The position numbers and the translations under genes were made by a program. Below the pieces are notes generated by a model. That model worked only from the letters and a program-made list of their open reading frames with translations. It was not told the origin of the DNA and searched no databases. Positions 26,672-35,710 of a stretch of DNA of 64,000 nt are shown piece after piece; the stretch's first letter is position 1; every line of letters starts with the position of its first letter. Where the stretch lies: the NCBI RefSeq assembly GCF_000801335.2, contig NZ_JSEH01000011.1, positions 113,851 through 177,850 of the forward strand, given 5' to 3'. This stretch comes from Desulfovibrio sp. TomC (lineage in GTDB: Bacteria > Desulfobacterota > Desulfovibrionia > Desulfovibrionales > Desulfovibrionaceae).

Positions 26672-27088
26672 CTAGTGTCCGCCCGTAGCCGCCGAGGCGA
26701 CTGGGGGAATGGGCGACTTCTGGTTCGGCGTCAGGTTGTGGCAATCCCAGCAATAGGGGGCCACGCCTACCGTTTCGTGGCAGCGGTCACAGAACTTGGC
26801 CTTGTCTGGGTGGCAGGACATGCACGTGTTGGTCAGGCTTTTGACGTACTTCTGGCCCTTGGCGTTGACGAAGATACGGCTGCCGTCACGCACAGCCTCG
26901 TTGCGCCATTCGTTTAAAAGCTGCATGTGTTTGTCGCGCATCTCGTTGGTGGGAAGCACGCACTCTTTCTGGTCCTTGGGCAGTTCCGGCTTGACCTCGA
27001 ACTGATGCCCCATGTTGTACACCACGGGCACAAGGGCGAGGGCCAGGAAGAACAGAATGCCTGGTATGATATATTTGGCATTGTACAT
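26672..27088 (-). CDS. dsrJ: DsrJ, triheme cytochrome c subunit
   Basis: 138 residues. An uncleaved N-terminal anchor (IIPGILFFLALALVPVVYN) leads to a periplasmic domain with three CxxCH heme sites close together: CMSCH, CDRCH and CWDCH (about residues 95-118). This number and spacing are diagnostic of DsrJ, in which one heme has unusual axial ligation in characterised members. It starts three bases behind dsrK. Confidence 0.95.
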   Translation of the reverse strand: MYNAKYIIPGILFFLALALVPVVYNMGHQFEVKPELPKDQKECVLPTNEMRDKHMQLLNEWRNEAVRDGSRIFVNAKGQKYVKSLTNTCMSCHPDKAKFCDRCHETVGVAPYCWDCHNLTPNQKSPIPPVASAATGGH

Positions 27089-27091
27089 AGG

Positions 27092-28705
27092 TTATTCCTC
27101 CTCGTCCTCCATCCCCGGCAGGGGGTTTTGCCTGAGATCGGTGGTACGCTTTTTCTCGCCATCGAGAATGATGGCATTTCCCACCAACTCATGCACGCCG
27201 GAGACGCCGACACCCGGGGCCCAGTAGTCGCAAAGGGGCGGCAGGGTGGCACGGTCGATGGCGCAGATGCAGGCCAGGTTGTTGACGCCGTGACGATCGC
27301 GCACATACTTGACCGCGTTGCCCCGGGGGAGGCCGCCGCGCAGGCGCGTTTCAGTGAACTCTTCGTTGTTGAGACCCGCGCCGCCGCCGCAACAGAAGGT
27401 CTGTTCGCGGATGGTGTTCTCGGGCATCTCGTAGAACTGCCGGCAGACATTTTTCATAATGTAGCGGGGTTCTTCGAGCAGACCCATGCCTCGGGCGGGG
27501 TTGCAGGAATCGTGGAAGGTGGAAACGAAGTTGTCGTTGCGCGACGGATCGAGATTGAGCTTTTTGTTCTTGATCAGGTCGGCGGTAAACTCCGCGATGT
27601 GGAGCATCTTGGTGCCGGCGGCGGCGTCGAACTTGGTGCCGGTGATGGGGGACACCGGGGTCTCCAGGAAGTCGGCCGGGCCGTTCATGGTGGACATGTA
27701 CTGGTTGATCACGCGCCACATGTGGCCGCACTCGCCGCCAAGAATCCACTTGACGCCCAGGCGTTTGGCCTCGTTGTACATCTTGCCGTTGATCTTCTTC
27801 ATCATCTTGTCGGAGGTGAAGAGACCGAAGTTGCCGCCCTCGGAAGCGTAGGTGCTCCAGGTGACGTCCAGGCCCAGATGTTCAAACAGGATCAGGTAGC
27901 CCATGTAGGTGTAGATGCCCGGATCAGCAAAGATGTCGCCCGAGGGGGTGATGAAAAGGATTTCGCAACCCTTTTTGTTCACATTGGGGCGGATGCGCTT
28001 GCCGGTGATGTCCTCTATGTCGTCACAGAGGAAATCCATCATGTCCTTGTAGGCGTGGGGCTGGATGCCGAGGTGGTTGCCGGTGCGGTTGCAGTTGGCG
28101 GCCGGCTCGAGAATCCAGTTGATGTTGCAGCCCACTTCGTGGAGCAGCTCGCGGGCCATCATGGTGATTTCGGCGGTGTCGATGCCGTAGGGGCAAAACA
28201 GCGAACACCGGCGGCATTCCGTGCACTGATAGAAGTACAGGAACCATTCCTTGATGACGTCTTCTTCGAGCTTGCGGGCCCCGGCCAGCTTGCCGAGCAC
28301 CTTGGCGGCGGCCGAGAACTCGCCGCGGTAGATGGAGCGCAACAGTTCGGCGCGCAGCACCGGCATGTTTTTCGGGTCGCCGCCGCCGATGAAGAAGTGG
28401 CACTTGTCCGCGCAGGCGCCGCAGCGCACGCAGATGTCCATGAAGACCTTAAACGATCTGTACTTCTTCAGGAGCGAACGGAACTTTTCCATGACGATGC
28501 GCTGCCAGTCGGGCGGCAGCTGCCAGTCGTCGTCGGTGGGGCTCCAGACGCGGGGGTTGGGCATGCCGAGATACTTGAGGATATCGGGTTTGCCCGGGTA
28601 GCTGAAATTGCCGGTTTTAAACGGCGTCTTCGTGTCCATCCACGACTTGACCGGCGTGGTGTAATTAATCTTGATGAGTTCTTCCGGTGGCGGATACTTG
28701 GCCAT
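27092..28705 (-). CDS. dsrK: DsrK, HdrD-like catalytic Fe-S subunit
   Basis: 537 residues. Two ferredoxin motifs (CVRCGACADKCHFF and CTECRRCSLFCPYGID) are followed by CCG-type domains as in heterodisulfide reductase, with GGECGHMWR, FHDSCNPARGMG and QTFCCGGGAGLNNEE, which bind the special [4Fe-4S] centre. It is the cytoplasmic subunit that handles the DsrC disulfide/trisulfide. GTGAGGAG precedes the ATG. dsrC itself is not in this window. Confidence 0.95.
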   Translation of the reverse strand: MAKYPPPEELIKINYTTPVKSWMDTKTPFKTGNFSYPGKPDILKYLGMPNPRVWSPTDDDWQLPPDWQRIVMEKFRSLLKKYRSFKVFMDICVRCGACADKCHFFIGGGDPKNMPVLRAELLRSIYRGEFSAAAKVLGKLAGARKLEEDVIKEWFLYFYQCTECRRCSLFCPYGIDTAEITMMARELLHEVGCNINWILEPAANCNRTGNHLGIQPHAYKDMMDFLCDDIEDITGKRIRPNVNKKGCEILFITPSGDIFADPGIYTYMGYLILFEHLGLDVTWSTYASEGGNFGLFTSDKMMKKINGKMYNEAKRLGVKWILGGECGHMWRVINQYMSTMNGPADFLETPVSPITGTKFDAAAGTKMLHIAEFTADLIKNKKLNLDPSRNDNFVSTFHDSCNPARGMGLLEEPRYIMKNVCRQFYEMPENTIREQTFCCGGGAGLNNEEFTETRLRGGLPRGNAVKYVRDRHGVNNLACICAIDRATLPPLCDYWAPGVGVSGVHELVGNAIILDGEKKRTTDLRQNPLPGMEDEEE

Positions 28706-28748
28706 GATCGCTCCTCACTTCTCTCCAGAAATAGTTGATTCCGGCCTG

Positions 28749-29750
28749 TTAGGCCTCTTTATCCACGGGGAGTCCGGCTTCGATCATCTTCTCGCGGAAT
28801 TCGTCCTCGTAGGCTTCATAGGAATGGGCCTTCACGGCGGGGTCGTTCCAGGGGTTCACCCACATGGCCCGACGGCTCATGTTGGGGCAGACCCGGGTGG
28901 GCGAGAGGAAGATGCCGCCCATGTGCATGAGCTTGGAGAAGGGAAAGTAGATGAAAAGCGCGCACACCAGGGTCAGGTGGGCGTACACCGAGGCGTCAAT
29001 GGGCGTGGTGGGCAGATGCGGGTGCAACGTCACCAGACCCATGGTCAGTTCCTTGACGGCGATGACGTCGACCTTGACCACGTAGCGCATCCACACGCCG
29101 GTCAGCACGATGCCAAGGAGCAGGAACAGCGGGAAATAGTCCTGCATGAGCGTGATGTAGCGGACCTTGCCGTCGAAAACGCGACGGGCCAGGAGGAACA
29201 GCAGACCGACCAGGATCAGCGCGTCGGACTGGTACATGACCGGCAGGCCGATCTGGAGAATGGAATCCAGAAATTCGGCAATGCCCACCGGACCGGGCAC
29301 CGGCATCATGAAAAAGCGCAGGTGCCGCACAAAGATGAGCAGGAAGCAGTAGTGGAAGATCAAGGCGAACAGCCACAGGGATTTCTCCGAACTGTAGCCG
29401 ACCTTGGGTCCGTCCTGCTGGAGCTTCACCGACGTGTTGCGGAAAAGCGACCGGAAGCAGAGCACCTCCAGGACCATCCGCATGAACACGCCTTTCTTGT
29501 CAACCGGATTGTCCCAGGGGTTGTTTGCGATCCAGGGCAGCGATTTCTGCTGACCACCGGTGGTGGGAATGCAAAACGGAACCGGGCTTTTGGCCCAATC
29601 CACGATGCGCATGGTAAACCCCACCAGAAAAATGATGATTGCGATGTACGGGAGTGCAATCCCGAACAGCGCGCTCATCCCCATCCCCACGCCCAACCAC
29701 GGGATGACGATAAGCGCCAGTACCGCGAGAAAGGAGTAAAACGCTGCCAT
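28749..29750 (-). CDS. dsrM: DsrM, cytochrome b-type membrane subunit
   Basis: 333 residues with about six hydrophobic helices and histidines placed for heme b, related to NarI. It starts with three tightly packed helices (FLAVLALIVIPWLGVGMGM) and has a long internal cytoplasmic loop. It links quinol oxidation or reduction to DsrK. GAGGG precedes the ATG. It stands first among the dsrMKJOP genes and 36 bases behind the RsbRD_N-type gene, with which it is probably co-transcribed. Confidence 0.93.
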   Translation of the reverse strand: MAAFYSFLAVLALIVIPWLGVGMGMSALFGIALPYIAIIIFLVGFTMRIVDWAKSPVPFCIPTTGGQQKSLPWIANNPWDNPVDKKGVFMRMVLEVLCFRSLFRNTSVKLQQDGPKVGYSSEKSLWLFALIFHYCFLLIFVRHLRFFMMPVPGPVGIAEFLDSILQIGLPVMYQSDALILVGLLFLLARRVFDGKVRYITLMQDYFPLFLLLGIVLTGVWMRYVVKVDVIAVKELTMGLVTLHPHLPTTPIDASVYAHLTLVCALFIYFPFSKLMHMGGIFLSPTRVCPNMSRRAMWVNPWNDPAVKAHSYEAYEDEFREKMIEAGLPVDKEA

Positions 29751-29786
29751 GTACCCTCACCTCGTTAAAGGTTTCCCCATTGACGC

Positions 29787-30329
29787 CTACTGGTCCTCCC
29801 CTCCCTCGGCGGAGAGGTCGCAGACGAGATTGGCCCGTTTAAGGAGCCGGTCGTACTGTTTCTTGATCTGATCGATCCGAAGGGCATAAATCTTTTCCCG
29901 GCACTCGCAGTAGATGTCGAGCGAGAACAAGGCCAGTACGTCGATGGCGGATTCCAGGGCGAGAAGCTGGACGAACAGGTTGTGTTCGATGATCTTCGGC
30001 CACAAGGCTTCCCGGACCGCCTTTTTGAGCAGAAAAATGAATGCCGTCGCCTGGGACGGCGTAAAATCCTGGACAGCGCGCACCCGTACGATCTCGTCGA
30101 GGAACGGGATGAACGTGGCTGCGTCCGGCGCTTCGCCGCAGGTGGCAAGCCCCATGACAATGCCGCGCATGCCGGCCTCGAACCGGTGACGCACGGGATT
30201 GGCAAACGGATCGTCGCGTTTTTTCCACAGCACGGCCGTATTCTCGGAGTAGGTGCCGAGAATCAGGTCGAACCAGGCGTCGAGGACGACCTGCTGGTCC
30301 AGGACAAGAAAATCCACCAGTTTGAGCAT
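29787..30329 (-). CDS. RsbRD N-terminal-domain-like protein leading the dsrMKJOP operon
   Basis: 180 residues, all helical, opening MLKLVDFLVLDQQVVLDAWF. The pattern of a helical bundle with DPFANPVRHRFEAGMRGIV resembles the RsbRD_N domain, which in other bacteria sits on RsbT co-antagonists and on globin-like sensors. Here no STAS or other output domain follows. It is 36 bases upstream of dsrM in the same direction, and I recall similar genes in front of dsrM in other Desulfovibrio. A regulatory or assembly role for the complex is inferred only. Confidence 0.7.
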   Translation of the reverse strand: MLKLVDFLVLDQQVVLDAWFDLILGTYSENTAVLWKKRDDPFANPVRHRFEAGMRGIVMGLATCGEAPDAATFIPFLDEIVRVRAVQDFTPSQATAFIFLLKKAVREALWPKIIEHNLFVQLLALESAIDVLALFSLDIYCECREKIYALRIDQIKKQYDRLLKRANLVCDLSAEGGEDQ

Positions 30330-30333
30330 GGAA

Positions 30334-30351
30334 ATGTACCTTTCTTCACAA
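30334..30351 (-). promoter_or_regulatory. weak Rex-like half site before the dsrM operon
   Basis: Read on the minus strand, TTGTGAA-GAAA-GGTACAT matches the Rex-type dyad TTGTGAA-N4-TTCACAA at 10 of 14 positions, with one perfect half. It overlaps the GAAAGG ribosome site of the first gene. Binding is speculative. Confidence 0.25.
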
Positions 30352-30395
30352 ATGCTTAACAGGCTGGTTCCTTACCAGAAAAGCGCAAATTGTAA

Positions 30396-30445
30396 AGGAC
30401 GGAAATCCTCGGGCCAGGACGGAAATCATCAGGGATTCCCGAGGA
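30396..30445. promoter_or_regulatory. direct and inverted repeats in the divergent dsrM / 170-residue gene region
   Basis: AGGACGGAAATC occurs at 30396-30407 and again at 30416-30427, exactly 20 bases apart (two helical turns). TCCTCGGG (30406-30413) and CCCGAGGA (30438-30445) form an inverted repeat around the second copy. This looks like a regulator landing site serving both directions. Confidence 0.4.
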
Positions 30446-30496
30446 CTTGCCGGCCGGTCGCGCATTTTGCTAGTCTTGGAAAAAAAGAGAGCCGCC

Positions 30497-31009
30497 ATGC
30501 AGCCCACACCCGCACAATTTGATATCCTTCGCGCCGCCGCCGCGTTTTCCGCGGTGGAGCGCTACAGCGGGACCATGCCCAAACGGCAGGCCCTGCATTA
30601 TGACAAGACACAATTGACGGGCCTCGAACATGCCGGATTTCTGGAGCGGGTCAAGCTCTCATTTCCCTGCGGCAAGGACGTCGAGGGCTGGCGGCTGACG
30701 GGGTTTGGGCGGCTGATCCTGGCCGACAGGGCGGCCGACGACGCCCTGGAACCAGAACATCTGCGTATTCTTTCAGACGTCTACCACTATTCCCGGCTGT
30801 CCCAGAATCGGGGCATGATGCCCAAGGAACTGGCCCGGACCTTTGACGCCGACGACGTGCGCGACCTTTTCATGCATGGCTATCTGCTGCGCATCCATCT
30901 CAAGGGAGCGGTCAAGGCCAAGGGCTGGGTGGTGTCCAACAAAGGCCTTGCCGCCCTGCGCCGGGCGACCGGTCCGGTCTTTGTCGGAGCCGGACCCCAG
31001 AAAAACTAG
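30497..31009 (+). CDS. unknown protein divergent from dsrMKJOP
   Basis: 170 residues from the ATG at 30497; a longer in-frame start lacks a ribosome site. Two similar halves are visible (YDKTQLTGLEHAGFLERVKL with GWRLTGFGRLIL, and ADDVRDLFMHGYLLRIHLKG with GWVVSNKGLAAL), which look like two winged-helix-type modules. That would suit DNA binding, but no regulator family is recognised. It shares a 167-base control region with the dsrM operon. Its stop overlaps the end of the convergent amphi-Trp-like gene. Confidence 0.65.
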   Translation: MQPTPAQFDILRAAAAFSAVERYSGTMPKRQALHYDKTQLTGLEHAGFLERVKLSFPCGKDVEGWRLTGFGRLILADRAADDALEPEHLRILSDVYHYSRLSQNRGMMPKELARTFDADDVRDLFMHGYLLRIHLKGAVKAKGWVVSNKGLAALRRATGPVFVGAGPQKN

Positions 31010-31263
31010 AACTCGCCGCGAAGACCGGATTCGCCCGGCTGGTGCGGATTCCACGACAACCGCACGTCCAGGCCCTCGCGGTCGGGCCGCTTGGTGGCCT
31101 TTATTTCCACGTCCAGCATCACCGCCGGCGTCAGCCGGATCGAGACCCGTCCGGCCGCAACGCCCAGGCTGCCGGCCCGCAATTCCCGGGCCATGGCTTC
31201 AAGCCTGTCCGCCGCCTCCCACACGCCCATCACCCCGCCCAGGCGGGCTGTCTGGATCCCCAT
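31006..31263 (-). CDS. amphi-Trp-domain-like small protein
   Basis: 85 residues with GGGGAGG before the ATG. An amphipathic helix (EAADRLEAMARELRAGSLGV) leads into beta strands (VSIRLTPAVMLDVEIKATK) and ends in a strand with the conserved tryptophan (DVRLSWNP). This matches the amphi-Trp small-protein family, whose function is not known. It converges with the 170-residue gene, the two stops sharing CTAG. Confidence 0.6.
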   Translation of the reverse strand: MGIQTARLGGVMGVWEAADRLEAMARELRAGSLGVAAGRVSIRLTPAVMLDVEIKATKRPDREGLDVRLSWNPHQPGESGLRGEF

Positions 31264-31358
31264 GCGACCTCCCCGGCTGCCTGTCGGCGGCCATCATGCC
31301 CCCACCCCGGCCCAGATGACCGGCTGACGACGGGTTGGCGACAAGACGCCGACAGACT

Positions 31359-31862
31359 TCAGGCTTGAGGTCCGGCTGCCTGCCGGGCCAGGGCAAGCAG
31401 TCCCTCCATGGCTTCGGCCACGGCCAGCCGCTTGACGGCCAGCCGGTCGCCAGCGAACTGAAACCGCTGCACTTCGGTAAAATCCGGCCCTTCCCAGGCC
31501 ATCCAGACCGTGCCCACGGGTTTTTGCGGTGTGCCGCCCGATGGGCCGGCAACACCGCTGATGGCCACGGCCACATCGGCCCGCAACACCCCGCGAGCCC
31601 CCCGGGCCATGGCCAAGACCGACTCCCGGCTCACCGCCCCCTTGGTGTCGAGGATCACCTGGGGCACGCCCAGCACATCGCGTTTGATGCCATTGGCATA
31701 GGCCACCACGCCGCCGCCAAACCAGGCCGAGGCCCCTGGCGCATCCGTCAGCACGCTGGCAAGCAAGCCCCCGGTGCACGATTCGGCGCAACCAAGCATC
31801 CATCCCCGGGCTGTGAGCGCCTCGCCCAGAGCCCCCGCCAGTTGCCGCAGGACCTCTTCCAT
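31359..31862 (-). CDS. pncC: nicotinamide-nucleotide amidohydrolase PncC (CinA C-terminal type)
   Basis: 167 residues, the single-domain form of the CinA_C family, which deamidates NMN to nicotinate mononucleotide. The family motifs CAESCTGGLLASVLTD, GGVVAYANGIKRDVLGV and AISGVAGPSGGTPQKPVGTV are all present. AAGGAGG precedes the ATG. The N-terminal CinA (MoCF-like) domain of longer relatives is absent, as is normal for PncC. Confidence 0.88.
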   Translation of the reverse strand: MEEVLRQLAGALGEALTARGWMLGCAESCTGGLLASVLTDAPGASAWFGGGVVAYANGIKRDVLGVPQVILDTKGAVSRESVLAMARGARGVLRADVAVAISGVAGPSGGTPQKPVGTVWMAWEGPDFTEVQRFQFAGDRLAVKRLAVAEAMEGLLALARQAAGPQA

Positions 31863-32036
31863 ATTGCCTCCTTGGCCATTTTGCCCCGCCTATCCGATTT
31901 TCGCCGGCCTGTCACCGGGCCTTTTCCCAGGCTTGCTTCGAGGCTTGTTGCCAAATTTGTAGAATCGAGACCGCCCACACACTCCACACCCAACCCCGGC
32001 AGCGGCCCGGAAAGACCCGGCACGAGGCGTCCAGGC

Positions 32037-32066
32037 TTGACGCGGCAAACGCCGGCCGCGTACAGG
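32037..32066 (+). promoter_or_regulatory. possible sigma70 promoter of serS
   Basis: TTGACG, an 18-base spacer and TACAGG, ending 31 bases before the serS start. The -35 is good and the -10 is weak. Confidence 0.35.
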
Positions 32067-32097
32067 CATGGCCGATGGATTCTGACAAGGAGCGAGT

Positions 32098-33387
32098 ATG
32101 CTGGATCTTAAATTCCTGCGCCAAAACCCCGAGGCAGTGGCCGCGGGCCTGGCCAGACGGCGTTTTCCCTTCGACATGGCGGCCTTTCTGGCCTTGGAAG
32201 AACGCCGGCGCGCCTTACTCACGGCAGTTGAACAGAAAAAAGGCCAGCGCAACAGCGCCTCGGCCGAAGTAGCCAAGATCAAGCGGGCCGGCGGCGACGC
32301 CGCCCATGTTCTGGCCGGACTGGGCACGCTGTCCGACGACATCAAGGCCCTGGACGAGAGCGCCAAGGCCATCGACGTCGAAGTGGCCGAGCTGCTCCTT
32401 GGCGTGCCCAACATCCCCCACGCCACCACCCCGGACGGGGCCAACGAGAACGACAATCCGACCGTGCGCGTGGTTGGCACGCCGCGTGAATTCACCGAAT
32501 TCCCGCCGCGCGAACATCAGGACGTGGGGGCTGCCCTCGGGCTTGACGCCGAGCGGGCCGCCAAGCTGTCCGGCGCCCGCTTCGTGGTCCTTCGCGGCGG
32601 CCTGGCCCGGCTGGAGCGCGCCCTGGCGGCCTTCATGCTGGACCGGCACATTGCGGCCCACGGCTACACCGAGGTGGTCGTCCCCTATATCGTCTCCGAC
32701 GAAAGCCTCCTCGGCACAGGCCAGCTGCCCAAATTTGCCGCCGACCTGTTCAAGATCGAAGGCGCCCCCTCCTACCTCATCCCCACGGCCGAGGTGCCGG
32801 TGACCAACCTGCACCGGGGCGAGGTGCTGCCCGAGTCGGCCCTGCCCTTGGGCTACGTCTGCCACTCCCAGTGCTTCCGCTCCGAGGCCGGGTCCTACGG
32901 CAAGGACACCAAGGGGCTCATTCGCCTGCACCAGTTCGGCAAAGTGGAACTGGTGCGCTTTGTCAATCCCGACGCCTCCTACGACGAACTGGAAAGGCTC
33001 ACCAGCCATGCCGAGGCCATTTTACAGGCCCTGGAGCTGCCCTACCGGGTGGTGGCCCTGTGCGCCGGGGACATCGGTTTTTCCTCGGCCAAGACCTATG
33101 ACCTGGAGGTCTGGCTGCCTGGGCAAAACAAATACCGCGAAATCTCCTCCTGCTCCAATTTCGAGGATTTCCAGGCCCGTCGCGCCGACATCCGCTTCAA
33201 GCCCGAGGGCGGCAAAAAGACGGCCTACGTGCATACGTTAAACGGCTCCGGCCTGGCCATCGGCCGCACCATGGCCGCAATTCTGGAAAACTATGTCCAG
33301 GCCGACGGCGCGGTGGCGCTGCCCAAGGTCCTCATCCCCTATATGGGCGGCCTGGAAGTTCTGGAACCGGAGGAGAAGCAGGCATGA
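32098..33387 (+). CDS. serS: seryl-tRNA synthetase
   Basis: 429 residues; charges tRNA(Ser) with serine. The N-terminal coiled-coil arm (about residues 25-105) and the class II catalytic core are both present, with motif 2 in [20 protein letters not shown] and motif 3 in [23 protein letters not shown] lies before the ATG. The next gene overlaps its stop (ATGA). Confidence 0.96.
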   Translation: MLDLKFLRQNPEAVAAGLARRRFPFDMAAFLALEERRRALLTAVEQKKGQRNSASAEVAKIKRAGGDAAHVLAGLGTLSDDIKALDESAKAIDVEVAELLLGVPNIPHATTPDGANENDNPTVRVVGTPREFTEFPPREHQDVGAALGLDAERAAKLSGARFVVLRGGLARLERALAAFMLDRHIAAHGYTEVVVPYIVSDESLLGTGQLPKFAADLFKIEGAPSYLIPTAEVPVTNLHRGEVLPESALPLGYVCHSQCFRSEAGSYGKDTKGLIRLHQFGKVELVRFVNPDASYDELERLTSHAEAILQALELPYRVVALCAGDIGFSSAKTYDLEVWLPGQNKYREISSCSNFEDFQARRADIRFKPEGGKKTAYVHTLNGSGLAIGRTMAAILENYVQADGAVALPKVLIPYMGGLEVLEPEEKQA

Positions 33388-33572
33388 ACACCGACGAAAC
33401 GCGCAAGGCCTTCTGGGCCGACGTCAAACGCGGCCTCTTGATCGGCGGCGCAGTTGGCGTCCTGGGCGGCATTTTTTTCATGGACATGCGCCGGGGCTTG
33501 GCCCTGGGACTCATCGGCGGTTTTTTTGCCGTGCTCACCCGCCGTTCCCTGGACAAGCGCCGGGGCAGATAG
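33384..33572 (+). CDS. small two-helix membrane protein
   Basis: 62 residues starting [17 protein letters not shown], with two short hydrophobic segments ([16 protein letters not shown] and [14 protein letters not shown]) split by MDMRR, then a basic tail. The start overlaps serS by ATGA, so it is translationally coupled. A terminator follows. No family recognised; a membrane hairpin protein. Confidence 0.65.
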   Translation: MNTDETRKAFWADVKRGLLIGGAVGVLGGIFFMDMRRGLALGLIGGFFAVLTRRSLDKRRGR

Positions 33573-33593
33573 CCCTTCCAGGCAGCGTGAACG

Positions 33594-33625
33594 CGCCCGG
33601 CAGCCATAGGGTTGCCGGGCGTTTT
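33594..33625 (+). terminator. intrinsic terminator of the serS operon
   Basis: CGCCCGGCA pairs with TGCCGGGCG across GCCATAGGGT, followed by TTTT. The 160 bases after it up to the next hairpin hold nothing recognisable. Confidence 0.8.
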
Positions 33626-33786
33626 GCGTCTGGCTGGCCCGCCGCGCCGCCCCTGGTTGGGGGCACCCTCGCCATGTACATGGCTTTGCTGCCACGCCTG
33701 TCCAGGCCGCCTCCTGCGCCGGGGCTTCGGCCGCATTGAGCACTCACCCAGGCCGCCCCAAACCCCAAACCGCCCCCGCCCGCGCC

Positions 33787-33820
33787 ATAAAAAAAACGGC
33801 AGGCCCCTCGGCCTGCCGTC
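33787..33820 (-). terminator. intrinsic terminator of tolC
   Basis: On the minus strand ACGGCAGGCC pairs with GGCCTGCCGT around GAGG, followed by eight T. It starts about 28 bases behind the tolC stop. Confidence 0.92.
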
Positions 33821-33847
33821 CTGTGCGTCGCAGAAAATCCCGGCAGT

Positions 33848-35464
33848 CTAGTTGTTGACCGCCAGGTTGAGATTCTTCGTGCCCATGGCCACGTAGATGT
33901 CGGCCAGGGCGCTTTGGTAGTCGGTCAGGGCCTGGGTCAGGTTGAACTCGGCAGTGCTGACCCGGGCCTGGGCGTCGAGGACGTCGGTGCTGGTGCCGAC
34001 CTGGGCCTGATAGCGGGCCACGGCCATGCGGAAACCTTCCTTGGACGCTTCCAGGGCGGTGCGGGCCACCGAGATGCGTTTGGCCGCATCCTGAATGTTA
34101 AGATAGTAGGTCTTGACCTGATAGCCGACGTCCAGGCGCAGCTTGGCCAGATCGGCCTGCAGCTTCTTGACGTTTTCGCGGGCGGCCTGCATGCCGAAGT
34201 AGGTCGAGCCCCAGTCCCAGGCCTGCAGCGAGGCGGTGATGCCGACGGCCGTGGTTTCCGGGGTGGTCGAACCGGAATTGTCCTTGAGATCGAGGTCCAG
34301 GGTGTTGCCCTGCTTGGTGTAGGTAGCCTGGGCCTGGACCTGGGGATAGAGCGGGCTGGCCGCGATCTTGGCGCTGCGCTCGGCGATCTGCACGGACTTG
34401 ACGGCCATGTACAGGTCGGGGCGCTGCTTATAGGCCAGATCGAGGCAATCCTCGATATTCATGGCAAAGGGGATGTAGGACAACTCGCCAAGATAGTTGG
34501 TCTGCTGATTGAGCGGCAGGTTGAGCAGGGAGTTGAGCTGGGCGATCTGCACCAGGACGTTGTTCTCGGCCTTGAGCAGATCCTGCTCGGCCTGGGCCAG
34601 ATCGGATTCGGCCTGCAACACGTCCAGGCGAGGCTTGAGGCCGACATCGTAATAGGCCTGGGCCACTTTGTACTGGGATTCCAGGCGGGCCACGGAATCC
34701 TTGTTGCTCGAGACGTTGGCCCGGGCCTGCAGCAAGGTCAGGAAGGCCTGCTGTACGGCCTTGACCAGGGTCAGCTCGGTGTATTTGATATTGGCTTCGG
34801 CCTGCTCTTTGGTCAGCGCGGCCTTTTGGTAGGTGTTTAACAGCTTGAAGCCAGTGAAAAGCGGCTGGGTGACCTGCAACTGCAGCTGGTAGAGGTTTTG
34901 CCAGTAGCCTTCCCGGGTGGACGCCGTGCGCGTCGTGGCCAGGTTTGAACCGGTCATGGTGTTGATCAACTGGTTGCCCGGGTTCACCAGGGCGGTCGAA
35001 CTGACGATCTTAGCGTCGGTGCGCTGGAAGGCGTAGCTGACGGTGCCCACCGGACCGAAGTTGGCCAGGGCCTGACGCCGGGACTCTTCCGAGCCCGACA
35101 GGGTGGCCCGGGCGGACTGCATTTGCGGGTTGGCTTCCAGGCTGCGCTGGACGCTTTGCTCCATGTCGAGGGACTGGGCTTCGCCAGACTGGGCGACCGC
35201 CTTGCCGCCGGCCTGGGCAACAGCCGGATCCGTCTGCTTTTCCTTGACAAATTCAGGCAGAGGGATCTTGTTGATCTGGTTTTCGAGGCCAGGATCAGCG
35301 GTCTGGGCAGAGGCTGCGCCGGACTGGGCGGTTCCCGAGTAGCGCTTGGCCACACGGTCCTTGTTCGTGGCCGGATCCTGGGCAAAGGCCTGTCCGACAA
35401 GAAAACCAAAAATCAAAAAGCCCGTGATGATAATCCGATAGGGCCGTTTCGCGTCTGCGGTCAT
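33848..35464 (-). CDS. tolC: TolC-family outer-membrane efflux protein
   Basis: 538 residues from the ATG at 35464, fixed by GGAGAGGAC upstream and by a signal peptide (RIIITGFLIFGFLVGQAFAQ); a much longer frame start is spurious. After a Gln/Ala-rich linker (residues 25-90) come the two OEP repeats, with long coiled-coil helices (LTLVKAVQQAFLTLLQARAN; EAEQDLL-like stretches) and beta strands that form the trimeric outer-membrane channel. No inner-membrane pump or adaptor gene is adjacent, so its partner is unknown. A strong terminator ends it. Confidence 0.88.
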   Translation of the reverse strand: MTADAKRPYRIIITGFLIFGFLVGQAFAQDPATNKDRVAKRYSGTAQSGAASAQTADPGLENQINKIPLPEFVKEKQTDPAVAQAGGKAVAQSGEAQSLDMEQSVQRSLEANPQMQSARATLSGSEESRRQALANFGPVGTVSYAFQRTDAKIVSSTALVNPGNQLINTMTGSNLATTRTASTREGYWQNLYQLQLQVTQPLFTGFKLLNTYQKAALTKEQAEANIKYTELTLVKAVQQAFLTLLQARANVSSNKDSVARLESQYKVAQAYYDVGLKPRLDVLQAESDLAQAEQDLLKAENNVLVQIAQLNSLLNLPLNQQTNYLGELSYIPFAMNIEDCLDLAYKQRPDLYMAVKSVQIAERSAKIAASPLYPQVQAQATYTKQGNTLDLDLKDNSGSTTPETTAVGITASLQAWDWGSTYFGMQAARENVKKLQADLAKLRLDVGYQVKTYYLNIQDAAKRISVARTALEASKEGFRMAVARYQAQVGTSTDVLDAQARVSTAEFNLTQALTDYQSALADIYVAMGTKNLNLAVNN

Positions 35465-35710
35465 GCCGTGTCCTCTCCATGTCGAGAGTTTTCCCTGAAG
35501 CAGGGCAATCTCCCGATAATACAATTGATCCGGATTGTATACTCTTGTGAACAGCCATTCACAAGCTTGGCATACACCCCATTCCAGCGCGGTAGCGTAT
35601 CCGGGTTTGCCACCCTTGTCGAGTCCGCTTCGCTCTTGGTTGCATCCGGCCGCCCCCTGCCGTACAAGCCAGGGCATCAGCGCGGGAAAAAGACCGCCAA
35701 AAGGAGCTTC

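Noticed and set aside
26927..28738. 603-codon plus-strand frame antisense to dsrJ and dsrK
   Set aside because: Both minus-strand genes are unmistakable dsr genes; the antisense frame has shadow composition and no start signal.
30450..30480. Sigma54-like GG/GC pair before the 170-residue gene
   Set aside because: The GG and GC are separated by 11 rather than 10 bases and the -24 box is poor; a sigma70-like TTGCCG/TAGTCT pair is at least as likely.
35123..35710. Upstream extension of the polA frame
   Set aside because: The extension runs over the tolC gene on the other strand; AAGGAG before the ATG at 35711 and the usual polA N-terminus set the start.
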